From assembly GCA_965242745.1 (NCBI GenBank), contig CBDETG010000088.1:1-64000 (forward strand): a stretch of 64,000 bases of DNA, read 5' to 3'. Numbering within the stretch: position 1 is the first letter of the stretch; each line of letters starts with the position of its first letter. Below are positions 43,630 to 52,760 of the stretch, in pieces. The notes under the pieces are model-generated. The model saw nothing but the letters and a program-made list of their open reading frames with translations, made no database searches and was not told where the DNA came from. The translations under genes and the position numbers were made by a program. The DNA is from JABAAI01 sp965242745. Lineage in GTDB: Bacteria > Spirochaetota > Leptospiria > Leptospirales > Leptonemataceae.

Positions 43630-45780
43630 TTACTTTTTTTGCTTCTGCTCTTTTTTCTGAGCTGCTTCCATACGCACCGCATAATTCATAATGACTCTCT
43701 GTGCCTGAGCTTTTTTTCGTAATCTTTCAAGCTCTGGCCTTGCTTCTACGGCGATCAGTTTTGTGCGTTTTGCATCAGACCATTGGTAATAATAGCGGGC
43801 TCCCAATGTACTTACAGCTCCCACATGATTCAAAGCCCAGCCGCCTGCATTTGCAGCAAAGAAATCCAAATCCGAGTCAGATAAAAGATTCTTGCCCACT
43901 TGTAAAAACACAGCTTCTGGCAAAACAAGGGGGAAGATACTTGCACTAATATCGGCATGTGATCCAAAACGCCTTGTATCAACATGCACTTTTTTTCTGA
44001 GCTCTGGAGGTAAATAAAGCATAAAGGGAACTGCGTATTTCCAGTGAAACTTTTCCTTATGAAAATCAAAGAAGGCCCAAGTATTATGATCCCCTGTGAT
44101 CGCAACAATCGTATTCTTCCCCAGTTCTGCTGCCTGCAGTTGCTTTAAGAAAAGGCCTAAGCTATGGTTTGCGTACTGGAATGCGCCAAAAGCGCGTAAA
44201 GCCTGCGATTTACTGCCTGTGAGCTCCCTTTCTACTTCTTCAGGCATTGCTAAAGGAAAAGCTTTGTAATCCTGCGGCACTTCATAAGGAGGATGATGGC
44301 TGGTACTAAGGGCGGTAATAAACTGAGGCTTTTTTGCTTTCTGCAAAAGATCTATGATATACGAAAACATATATCCATCAAAAACTCCCCAAGCATGCCT
44401 TTGCGCATTAGGGTAGAGCGCTTCCAGCGCCGCCTGGCCTGTGAGCTTTGTAAAACCTTGGTGCGGCAGGAAACGATTCAAGTCCCGCCAATGCAGCTTC
44501 CCGCTGCTAATAAAATGGCACGTATAGGAGGCCTCCTGAAATGGGCGGGTGATGGCGCTTGGAAATGGGTGCAGGCCATATTCTGTTTGGCTGATAACTT
44601 GTTCTGGATTAAAGATAAGAAGGCTCTCCAGACTTGTGATTGTCCCATTTTGCGCTGATAAGAAATAAGGGAAATAGATCAAATGATCCATTTCTTCTTC
44701 CAAAGCGCCCAGTAAGTTAAAATTTGCTTTGTGTAATTGGAAATAGTAGGCGCTCCAACTTTCCATGATGATTAAGACTACGTGATAGTTTTTGCTTAGT
44801 ACAGCCCGTGTTTTTGAAGAAAGATTTTTGCGGTAGAGATATCTTGCTAATGCTTGATCAAGATCTTTGATGCCGTAATAGTTACGTATGGCTTCTTCTA
44901 TACTGTCGTGTTCATAAAGCTTGAGTATCTTCTGCATATCCGTAGAGTATTGAAATTCCCGCTTATCCTGCCAGGCGTGCCAAAAACTTATGATGCCGTT
45001 GTAAGCCAAAAAGTTAAGGAACTGATAGGGAGAAACAGCGCGGTCTCGTCTTTTTAGCGGATGAGCGCCTATGGAAGCCCGAAGCAGCAGCAAGCATAGG
45101 AGAGAAGAAGCAAGAAAAAAGCAAGCTCTGTGCCATAGCTGCGATAAGAATAGCTTTTGAGCTCTATTGATCTTCAGAAAGATTTTTTTGAGCGCCAGCA
45201 GAGTAAAAGCGCCGGCAAGGAGCAAAAGCAAGCATACAAAAAAGACAGGAAATTCTTTTCCTATGGAGGTAATGATAGCGCCCGTGTCATCCTCTAAAAA
45301 GGCAAAGATGCGTATGTCTATATGACTCTGAAAATAGGAGTAGTAGTACTGATCCACCAGTAAAAAAATATGCAATAAGAAAGACAAAAGACCAAGCAGA
45401 TAAGGAGAGAGCCGCCAAGCGCCCAGATGAAAATTATGGAGACGAGTAATGGCAGCCTGCACATATAAGCTCCATCTCGACAAGCTATCTAAGGGCCCTC
45501 CGCACAGGATCATCATTTGTGAAAGTATCCAAAGCAGGCTATGCAATATGTAAAAAGGCGCTATGAACATAGCGATGGCTTGAGAATCAAATAAAAAGCC
45601 TACCCAGAAGGCCTCAAGCAGGTCCAGACGATGCAAAGAAAGCTGCTTCCAATCCCCAAAACGGAGAAGAAAGCTAATCCTTGCCAAAGACAGGAACAAA
45701 ATATGAAGCCAATAGCAGCAAAAAAGAAACAAGACGCTGCGATAGTACACAAGGAAGGTCTTGTGAGCTTGATTTACCAT
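43630..45780 (-). CDS. LTA-synthase-like membrane sulfatase-fold enzyme
   Basis: A 716-residue protein. Residues 1-240 hold about five membrane helices (12-35, 55-92, 127-145, 178-198, 218-236). Residues about 330-680 form an alkaline-phosphatase-like extracellular domain: VVLIIMESWSAYYF (metal Glu340), SAQNGTITSLESLLI (candidate nucleophile Thr380), and VAITGDHNTWAFF with metal His/Asp. This is the LtaS/MdoB class that transfers phosphoglycerol or phosphoethanolamine to envelope glycans or lipids. The substrate in a diderm spirochaete is unknown. It is followed without gap by a small lipoprotein. Confidence 0.82.
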   Translation of the reverse strand: MVNQAHKTFLVYYRSVLFLFCCYWLHILFLSLARISFLLRFGDWKQLSLHRLDLLEAFWVGFLFDSQAIAMFIAPFYILHSLLWILSQMMILCGGPLDSLSRWSLYVQAAITRLHNFHLGAWRLSPYLLGLLSFLLHIFLLVDQYYYSYFQSHIDIRIFAFLEDDTGAIITSIGKEFPVFFVCLLLLLAGAFTLLALKKIFLKINRAQKLFLSQLWHRACFFLASSLLCLLLLRASIGAHPLKRRDRAVSPYQFLNFLAYNGIISFWHAWQDKREFQYSTDMQKILKLYEHDSIEEAIRNYYGIKDLDQALARYLYRKNLSSKTRAVLSKNYHVVLIIMESWSAYYFQLHKANFNLLGALEEEMDHLIYFPYFLSAQNGTITSLESLLIFNPEQVISQTEYGLHPFPSAITRPFQEASYTCHFISSGKLHWRDLNRFLPHQGFTKLTGQAALEALYPNAQRHAWGVFDGYMFSYIIDLLQKAKKPQFITALSTSHHPPYEVPQDYKAFPLAMPEEVERELTGSKSQALRAFGAFQYANHSLGLFLKQLQAAELGKNTIVAITGDHNTWAFFDFHKEKFHWKYAVPFMLYLPPELRKKVHVDTRRFGSHADISASIFPLVLPEAVFLQVGKNLLSDSDLDFFAANAGGWALNHVGAVSTLGARYYYQWSDAKRTKLIAVEARPELERLRKKAQAQRVIMNYAVRMEAAQKKEQKQKK

Positions 45781-45914
45781 CTTTTAAGTTTTCTAAGCCA
45801 TAGGCGCTATTATGGCAGATGAAACAATATGATGTAAAGCGACATAATGTATATTATCGGAAGCCAATGTTTCGATACAAGGAGGCGGGAATTTTTCGAT
45901 TGCAACTGCAACAT

Positions 45915-46679
45915 TTACCGCTTTTTCAAAGACAAGAGCTGTATTCTCTTGAAAACAGCTTCCGGCATGACTTTTATCGCCAGCATGACCCATTTCCAGA
46001 GACCCTTAGTATATAGAACGTTTTTTGTTTTTTTGTGCGCCTTGTAAATATCCAGCGCCACTTCTTTTGTCTGCGCCACAAAGATTTTCGCAATGACCCC
46101 GGGATGCGTGTAGCCTGCAATCATCTTGGTAGCCACAGGACCCGGCTTGACTGTTAATACGTGCACATTGGACTTATGCAGCCTGTTACGCAAGCCGGAT
46201 AAATACGCGCTAAAAGCCGCCTTGGCAGAGCCATAGATACACATATCATTTCTTACCCGTTCACCTGCGACAGAACTGATACCTATAAGAAAACCTTCCT
46301 TTCTCTTTTCAAAATCCTTAGCAATAATGTTTAGCAGGCTGACGGGCCCGGTATAATTGCTGTGTATAATTGTAGCGCTTTCAGAGAAATCATTTTCTGC
46401 CTTGCTTTGTTCCCCTAAATAACCAACTGCGCACAAGACTCCAAGTGGTTTTTCTTGCAGGCTTTCGTAAAAGGAAGCATGGGATGCAAATTGCAGTATA
46501 TCCAATTCCCTACATTCTACTTGGACTTTGTTTTTTGTCGCTATATCATTTGCAAAAGCCTCGAGCTCATGAGCCCGCCTTGCAGCAAGACACAGACTAT
46601 AGCCCTTGGAAGCATATACGCGCGCGCAGGCCTGGGCTATATCACTCTTTGCGCCTATAATCAAAAGACAAGCAGACAT
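45915..46679 (-). CDS. Short-chain dehydrogenase/reductase
   Basis: A 254-residue SDR. The N-terminal cofactor segment LLIIGAKSDIAQACARVYASKG is a variant of GxxxGIG. CAVGYLG, ISSVAGERVRND, and the catalytic YGSAKAAFSAYLSGLRNRL (Tyr-x3-Lys) are present, then VKPGPVATKM. A hydrophobic stretch near the C-terminus (GLWKWVMLAIKVMPEAVFKRI) resembles the tail of DprE2-type decaprenylphosphoryl-ribose reductases, but that identity is not proven. It has no clear operon partner. Confidence 0.82.
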   Translation of the reverse strand: MSACLLIIGAKSDIAQACARVYASKGYSLCLAARRAHELEAFANDIATKNKVQVECRELDILQFASHASFYESLQEKPLGVLCAVGYLGEQSKAENDFSESATIIHSNYTGPVSLLNIIAKDFEKRKEGFLIGISSVAGERVRNDMCIYGSAKAAFSAYLSGLRNRLHKSNVHVLTVKPGPVATKMIAGYTHPGVIAKIFVAQTKEVALDIYKAHKKTKNVLYTKGLWKWVMLAIKVMPEAVFKRIQLLSLKKR

Positions 46680-46860
46680 ACTAGATACCCTGCCTCCCTA
46701 AGCGAAGTGATAAGCTTGCCCAAAGATATTTTTCGGCGCTAAACATTTTCAAAAGCGCCTTCCCCTCCCCTTTCTTATCATCAGAGAATTTTGCCATTAT
46801 TGTAAGTAAAGAGCAGGAGCTTTGATATATGTCAATGCTTTTTTCATAATACATTTGGAG

Positions 46861-48387
46861 CTATATTGCGGGCTTTAGAACGCTCTGGTACAAAGAACCC
46901 GTCTCCAGCCTGTCTTCTCCCAGCTCATAAGAGACTAAGGGGCTTTGCTCTTGTAAAAAAGCAGGCACGTAGACCTTCTCTTGCGGGGCCGGCTTGCCTG
47001 CCTCTTTTATATGCGCAAGATCATAATTGGAACGTAATATATAGAATCTGTCATGGGGGCTTAGAATCTCTTGGATACGCAATAACAAAGTGGCTCCTCC
47101 TTCTATGAGCACCTCATTATACTTTCTTTCTGCCAGAACATGAAGCAAAGCTGGAGCAAAGTTATTATGTTGTAGAGGTGGCAAGAGCGCAGCTATCTTG
47201 AGAGCCTTTTCCTTCCTCAGCAAGTTGGACCAAAAATCCTGATATGGTTCTGTTACAAAACATAAGGCTGCCTTCCCAGTAGATTGAGATAATTTTTTTT
47301 GTATCTCACGAAAGCAAGAGAATGCGGCGTCTGGGCGCCCCAAAAGAAAAAGGCGATCAGGCTGGAATGCTTGTTCCTCCTTAGCAATATGGGAAGCCAG
47401 ACGCCTTGCATTTGTAAGGAGCGTATCACAGAATAGATCTGTCTTTTGCGCACAAGGCCTTGCTTTTTCCAAATACGCTGCTCCTTCCTGAATCTGCTGG
47501 ACAGATAGAGCAAGCCGTGGCCGGTCTTGGACAATGCTTCCCATACCTACCAATACAGCATCACACTTAGCTCTCAGCAAATGTCCAAAGGCTAAGGCGG
47601 CCTTTCTGGAAATTCGCAGCCTTGTGCTTCGTAAAGCCATGACAGATTCTTGCGTGCAGGCAAGCTTGAGATGTAAGCGCGGCCCCATAGAATGAATCCG
47701 CTTGAAAAAACCACCTAGGAAACTAGCGCCTAAAGCAGTAGTGCCCAAGGTCTTCTTTGTGGGAAGCAAGAGAGAGCTTCTTCTCTGCGCTGCGTATGGA
47801 AAATCCAGGCTGGAGACCTTGAGGGCGGGGTCTCGTTCCCAAATACACAATTTTGTGATTTGAGAATACTGGGAAATACGTTCTGCGCAGGGACCCGTAC
47901 GCCCATAGTGCGTGCACGGCTCCAAGCTGAGATACAAACGGGCCTGCAAAGACCTAAGCTGCTTTTTGGCTATGAGGCGATCATAATGATCTAGGCAAAC
48001 AATCTCAGCATGACGCCTGCCATACACTTCCGTTGCTCCACTCACAAACAGAGGCAAGGCAGGCCTTATCCATCCGAGTTTGTGCCAAAAAAAGGCAAGG
48101 GCAGCTGAAAGCTTGGCAGACAAGTCCGGAGGACAGCTAAGAGAAGATAGTCTTGTTTGCAGCTTCATAAAATAGGCTCTGTCTGAAACTAAGAAGCTGG
48201 CAGGAGCGCTGCGAGATTTCCTTTTCATATCAAAAAGAAGCAAAACACAAGCGACAGGCGGATTGGGAGCAGATCGGCCCATAGCTAAGGCAGACTGAAA
48301 GGCTAATTCCCGCTTTATTGCATGAGCAAGCTTTGTTAGTCTTCTCCCCCAATAGTAATGGAGGCTTTCATTGCGCAGCATATACAT
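46861..48387 (-). CDS. ribD: Riboflavin biosynthesis protein RibD (deaminase/reductase)
   Basis: Two-domain enzyme acting on the second and third steps of riboflavin synthesis. The deaminase domain (about 20-190) has SAPNPPVACVLL, GRRHAEIVCLDHYD (zinc His and catalytic Glu) and SLEPCTHYGRTGPCAERI (zinc Cys pair). An insert of about 70 residues splits PNPPVACV from HAE, much longer than usual. The reductase domain (about 230-505) has LKLACTQESVMALRSTRLRIS, LRAKCDAVLVGMGSIVQDRPRLAL and EVLIEGGATLLLRI. Start ATG 48387 fits the family better than the TTG at 48417. Confidence 0.9.
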   Translation of the reverse strand: MYMLRNESLHYYWGRRLTKLAHAIKRELAFQSALAMGRSAPNPPVACVLLLFDMKRKSRSAPASFLVSDRAYFMKLQTRLSSLSCPPDLSAKLSAALAFFWHKLGWIRPALPLFVSGATEVYGRRHAEIVCLDHYDRLIAKKQLRSLQARLYLSLEPCTHYGRTGPCAERISQYSQITKLCIWERDPALKVSSLDFPYAAQRRSSLLLPTKKTLGTTALGASFLGGFFKRIHSMGPRLHLKLACTQESVMALRSTRLRISRKAALAFGHLLRAKCDAVLVGMGSIVQDRPRLALSVQQIQEGAAYLEKARPCAQKTDLFCDTLLTNARRLASHIAKEEQAFQPDRLFLLGRPDAAFSCFREIQKKLSQSTGKAALCFVTEPYQDFWSNLLRKEKALKIAALLPPLQHNNFAPALLHVLAERKYNEVLIEGGATLLLRIQEILSPHDRFYILRSNYDLAHIKEAGKPAPQEKVYVPAFLQEQSPLVSYELGEDRLETGSLYQSVLKPAI

Positions 48388-48418
48388 TGAGGGCAACTTT
48401 GCAATAGCAGTCAGCAAA

Positions 48419-48555
48419 AGCCAACGCTATATTATTACAACCACGCCCAGACTCCCCCTACTACAAGCCCCGCCCCAGTCATCAAAACCAAAGCTGCTTA
48501 TTCCAATCGCTACTTATCTCACCGGACACCGCACGTCATCACTGCAACGCCGCCA
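48419..48555. repeat. Dispersed repeat block downstream of lipoprotein gene 2
   Basis: Contains pieces of the same family as 23346-24057, in the same orientation relative to its lipoprotein gene. The stretch 48493-48545 (gcttattccaatcgct...ctcaccgga) matches 23741-23815 inverted. The tattacaa...cccagactcc stretch at 48430-48455 matches the core at 23412-23456 inverted. Confidence 0.75.
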
Positions 48556-51500
48556 TCAAGACCCGTCCACGTCCACAATCGTAATCGTCACCACCTGCTC
48601 CACCCCCGTTGCCGTGCCATCGGCGCCTATAGAGGTTGCAATTACCGTCAGGCTGCGCGTCATGGTCGTCTCGTAGTCTTCGCCGCTGCCCGTGTAGCTG
48701 ATTTGGCCCGTTGCGCTGTTGATTGCGTAGCCCGCCGGGGCGCCGGCCTTGAGGCTGTAGGTGACGGCATCAAAGTTCGCATCGGCGGCTGTGACGGGCG
48801 AGCCGATGGCGACCGCAGCCGAACTGCCATCGGCATTTTCCGTGAGCATCAGGTCATCCGGCACGGGATGGAATACCGCATCTGCCGGAGTTGTCGGCCG
48901 GGGCCAGGCCTCCAGCACGTCGCCGCAGTCCGGCGTGTCAGCTTCGCCTTCGTCTTCCAGCGGGTCGTTGTTTGTAATCGTTTCGCAGACGTCGATGGTG
49001 GTCGAGGCGCTGGGATTCTCTGTTGTGGGATTGGCCGGATCAAAGTCAAAATACAACAGCCGCGGATAAGAGCCGGAGGCAAAGAGCCAGCGCGAGGCCA
49101 GCCAGGAGCTGCTGTCGTTTGTGTCGTCGCCGTCATCTATGTCTGTATCCAGCCAGGCGGAGGCAGGCTGCGTGGCCTCAGTACCTGCGCCGGTGATACC
49201 GCTGAGATCGGCAATCGTAACGCCGCCGGAGGAAACGCTGCCGACCTTAGCTGTGACGCCGCTGGCCTCCGTATCGAAGCGATTGTTGGCGATGGCCGCA
49301 TCCAGCTGGCTTTGATTGCCCAATTGGATAAACCCAAAAAAGCCGACACTATCGCCGGTATGGTCGCTCGCTGCGCCTGCAGCGAGGCAGTTATAGAGCT
49401 CACTTTTGCCAATTCCATCATCGCCATAGAAACCTCCAATCAGAACGCCAATATTGTCATTGTTAGCACCGGCAACGCAGCTTGCCGTAAGCACGCCATC
49501 GCAGACGCTTCCAAGGCTCAGGGAGTCGCGTACAATGCCATATCCCAGATACCCTATCAGGCCGCCCATATTATCATTATTACTCCCCGCCATCGGAGAC
49601 ATTGCCGCTTGCGCTGCTCCCTGTGATCTCGCTGTTATTACGAGCATCCCCTATCAGGCCGCCCATAGAATCCACCCCATCCCCGCCATCGGAGACATTG
49701 CCGCTTGCGCGGCTCCCTGTGATCCGGGCGCTGTCAGTCTGCAAACCCCACCAGGCCGCCCATACGATCATCTCCCATCCCCGCCATCGGAGACATTGCC
49801 GCTCGCGCTGCTCCCTGTGACCTCGCTGTCATCTTGCAAACCCCACCAGGCCGCCCATATCATCACCCCCATACCCCGCCATCGGAGACATTGCCGCTCG
49901 CGCTGCTCCCTGTGATCTCACTGCCATCTGCCTGCCCCACCAGGCCGCCCATATGATCAAACCCAACTCCGCCATCGGAGACGCTGCCGCTTGCTGCTGC
50001 TATCTGTGATCCGGGCACTACTAGTTGCCGCCCCCACCAGGCCGCCCATATAATCAAAATTCCCATCCCCGCCATCGGAGACATTGCCGCTCGCGCTGCT
50101 CCTGTGAGTTATGAGCCCGCCCCACCAGGCCGCCCATATAATCATCCCCGTCCCCCCATCGGATCTGCCCGCCCCACCAGGCCGCCCATATTATCATCGG
50201 TACCACCCCCGCCATCGGAGACATTGCCGCTGCGCTGCTCCCTGTGATCCGGGCTGTACAGTCTGCCCGCCCCACCAGGCCGCCTATAGTAAAGAGTGAA
50301 AGTACTAGCGCTATCGCCCTGGATGGAGCCGCCGGCCACGTGCGCATTGCTCAGCCTTGTGCCGCTCACGCCGCCGCAAAGCGCGCCCACACGACGACGC
50401 CCCCTGATGGTGGGATTCGTTAGTGTGAGATTGCTGATGTCTGCGTTGTCGCAGGCGGCAAAGAGGCCGGCGTCGTTGGTGTGGTCGTCGGCGGCGGCTG
50501 TGCCTGTAATGTCAATGTTCAGGCTGCTGATGCTGTGTCCGTTGCCGTGCAGGCGCGCCGTAAAGCGATTGTTGCTCTGGTCGCTGCCGATGGGGTCAAA
50601 GTTGCCTGCTGTGGCGCCGTTCAGGTCGATGGGGCTGCCAGTGCCGTCGTCACTGAAGTCAATGTCGTCGACGAGCTCGTAGCCGCAGAGATAGACGCTC
50701 ACGGCTGTTGAGCCGGCGGGCACAGAACCGCTGGCCGGGCTGGCCACACCCGTTGCCGTCACAACATGATAGTCAACGGCGGTGGTGCAGTCGTCGGTGG
50801 CACTTTCGGACGCCCCAGCGATCAGCGGATCCGCCGTGCTGCCTGTTTTATAGCTTGCGCCGGCAAGGTCGTGGCGTATGTTATCCAGCTCGTCGGCGCT
50901 GGCAATCTCAATCAGACCGTCGTTATCGTCGTCCACGTCTGTGGTGTCAAGCGTGCCGTCGTCGTCATCGTCCGTGTCCGCGGTCAGGGTGCTTGTGCAG
51001 CCGTCGACCAGTCGGTCTGGCATGTTGTCGTCGTCGGTGTCCAGGCTGGCGCATTCGTCGGTCGGGAAGGCGTCATCAGCTGTCAGCCGACGCCGTCGTT
51101 ATCGTCGTCGTCGTCCTCGCTGTTCTTGCAGCCGTCACCGTCCGGGTCGGCGGTGTCGGCACCGTCATCGCCCGAGGCTGCGCCCGTCTCGCCTGTCGGG
51201 CAGTTGTCCATTCCGTCAGCTACGTCGTCGCCATCATCGTCGTCGTCCTCGCTGTTCTTGCAGCCGTCACCGTCCGGGTCGGCTGTGTCGGCATCGTCAT
51301 CGCCCGAGGCGGCGCCCGTCTCGCCTGTCGGGCAGTTGTCCATTGCGTCAGCTATGGCCGTCGTTATCGTCGTCGGTGTCGCAGGCGTTGCCCTCGCCGT
51401 CGCTATCCGTGTCGGTCTGGTCGGCGTTGCTTAGATTCGGGCAGTTGTCGTCTGCGTTGAATATGCCGTCGCTGTCGTCATCTACGCCGCAGGCAGTCCG

Positions 51501-52404
51501 GGCAGGGTTGAGGTCTGGCGTCTGGCCCGTGCATTCCATACAGACTCCGTCTGCTGTGGCAACATGCCTGTCCATGTTTTGGCAGGCCGCATCCGTAATA
51601 CATTCGGCGCCGTCCAGCACGCTAAAGGCACCTGTCGCTTTGGCTCTGGCAGGCTGCCGCGCTTATGCAGGCGCTTTTTTCCATATTACGCACGTTATTT
51701 GTGCCCGCGCATTCTTGGCAGACGCCGTCATCCTGCGCAACATGCCCCGCCAGGTCCATGCAGGCGGCGTCGGTGATGCAGTCCGTGCCCAGCAGGCTGT
51801 TGGGGCCGCTGCTGTTGCCTGCATGGCAGGCCATCGCCGTGATGCATTCGGTCTTGTCCACATTACGCACGTTATTTGTGCCCGTGCATTCTTGGCAGAG
51901 GCCATCATGCTGCGCAACATGGCCGGCCATGTCTTGACAGGCCTCGTCCATGATACATGCGTTGCCCAGTATGCTGGTGGGGCTGTGGCTTGTGCCCTGA
52001 CAGTCAGCCTTGCTGATGCAGGCAAGCGGGTTTACGGTCGTATTGACGACCTCGCCTTCGCCGCATTCCAGATCAATGCAGGTGTTATCCGCCGGGTTGT
52101 AGGTCTCATCGCCCGTGCATGTGACTTGAGTCTCGCAGGTGGGTTTGCCTTCCAGCTTGATCTCGCCATCTGGGCATTGCGTCACGCAGGCCGTTCTGTC
52201 CGCGTTGGGATATTGCGGATCAGGGCAGGCTTCGCAGCTGCCGTCTTTGAGTATCTGCTTATCGATGCAGTTGGGCCCAGAAGAGCTACTGCCTCCATTC
52301 CCGTTGCTGCTCCCGCAGCCGCCACAGTTGCCAAGAAAGGCAAGGCTCAAGCTGATGGCAGGCCAGCATGATAAAGCGAAGGCCAGCTCTGCGAAAGTCA
52401 GCAA
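48556..52404 (-). pseudogene. Second GLUG/Cys-rich surface lipoprotein, heavily frameshifted
   Basis: Paralogue of the gene at 20083. The N-terminal part (signal LSLAFLGNCGGCGSS, then Cys-rich modules with NSSGPNSLLGTDCITD) is read from 52404 to about 51625 but begins at a TTG with no clear ribosome-binding site. After shifts near 51625, 51345 and 51083 come the acidic TSP3-like repeats (DPDGDGCKNSEDDDDD) and the VYLCGYELVDDIDFSDDG domain (51023-50290). The GLUG array at 49590-50290 then breaks frame at nearly every unit. The 3' part (49560-48556) ends in a cadherin-like domain (YSLKAGAPAGYAINSATGQI) that gene 1 lacks. At least eight frame breaks make this non-functional, unless misassembled. 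Confidence 0.8.
49590..50235 (-). repeat. Degenerate GLUG-coding tandem array, about 8 units
   Basis: catcggagacattgccgct-type units start at 49591, 49687, 49785, 49880, 49973, 50073, 50158 and 50213. Spacings are 96, 98, 95, 93, 100, 85 and 55 bp. Most spacings are not multiples of three, so frames change between units. Each unit encodes about SASGNVSDGG...MGGLVG. Confidence 0.85.
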
Positions 52405-52475
52405 AGCGAAACTTAGCTGAGTGAAAGTCAGCAGAGCTAAAGTTAGTCTGATCTCAAATTAGCAAAGCTAAAGTT
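52391..52475. repeat. Imperfect 30-bp tandem repeats upstream of lipoprotein gene 2
   Basis: About three diverged units of the type gaaagtcagcaaagcgaaacttag, next to the point where the lipoprotein 2 signal peptide begins. They may have replaced its original start. Confidence 0.6.
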
Positions 52476-52527
52476 CTTCCATAATAAGCCGCCAAGGCCA
52501 AGGCCTTCTCGGCTACGTTTTTTCAAG

Positions 52528-52650
52528 TCAACAGAGACAAGGTTGGCTGCTTTTCCATATCTTTAAGCCGGCGCTAAGCCCGCTTAAATACATTCCCATA
52601 CGCGCTGTGGGCACGCATTCCATAAGTTTTTTTATCATAGACATCTTCAT
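52528..52650 (-). CDS. 40-residue ORF with strong ribosome-binding site
   Basis: ATG at 52650 directly after aaaggaggac opens MKMSMIKKLMECVPTARMGM..., ending TGA at 52528. It lies 124 bases before lipoprotein pseudogene 2, as a similar-sized leader ORF precedes lipoprotein gene 1. It may be a small peptide or the remains of the gene start. No family is recognised. Confidence 0.35.
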   Translation of the reverse strand: MKMSMIKKLMECVPTARMGMYLSGLSAGLKIWKSSQPCLC

Positions 52651-52760
52651 GTCCTCCTTTATATAAAAAATGACTGCCCCGCTTTGCAAGACAGCTATGT
52701 TACTAGACTTAGACAGGGCCTAAAATATAGCAAGTCTTTTTTGTAAATCAGTCTTTGCTG

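Noticed and set aside
48703..49626. Long plus-strand frame opposite lipoprotein gene 2
   Set aside because: Antisense of the Asp/Ser/Gly-rich coding strand; composition artefact with no domain.
50708..52371. Long plus-strand frames rich in Arg/Ser
   Set aside because: Mirror of acidic repeats and Cys-rich modules on the minus strand.
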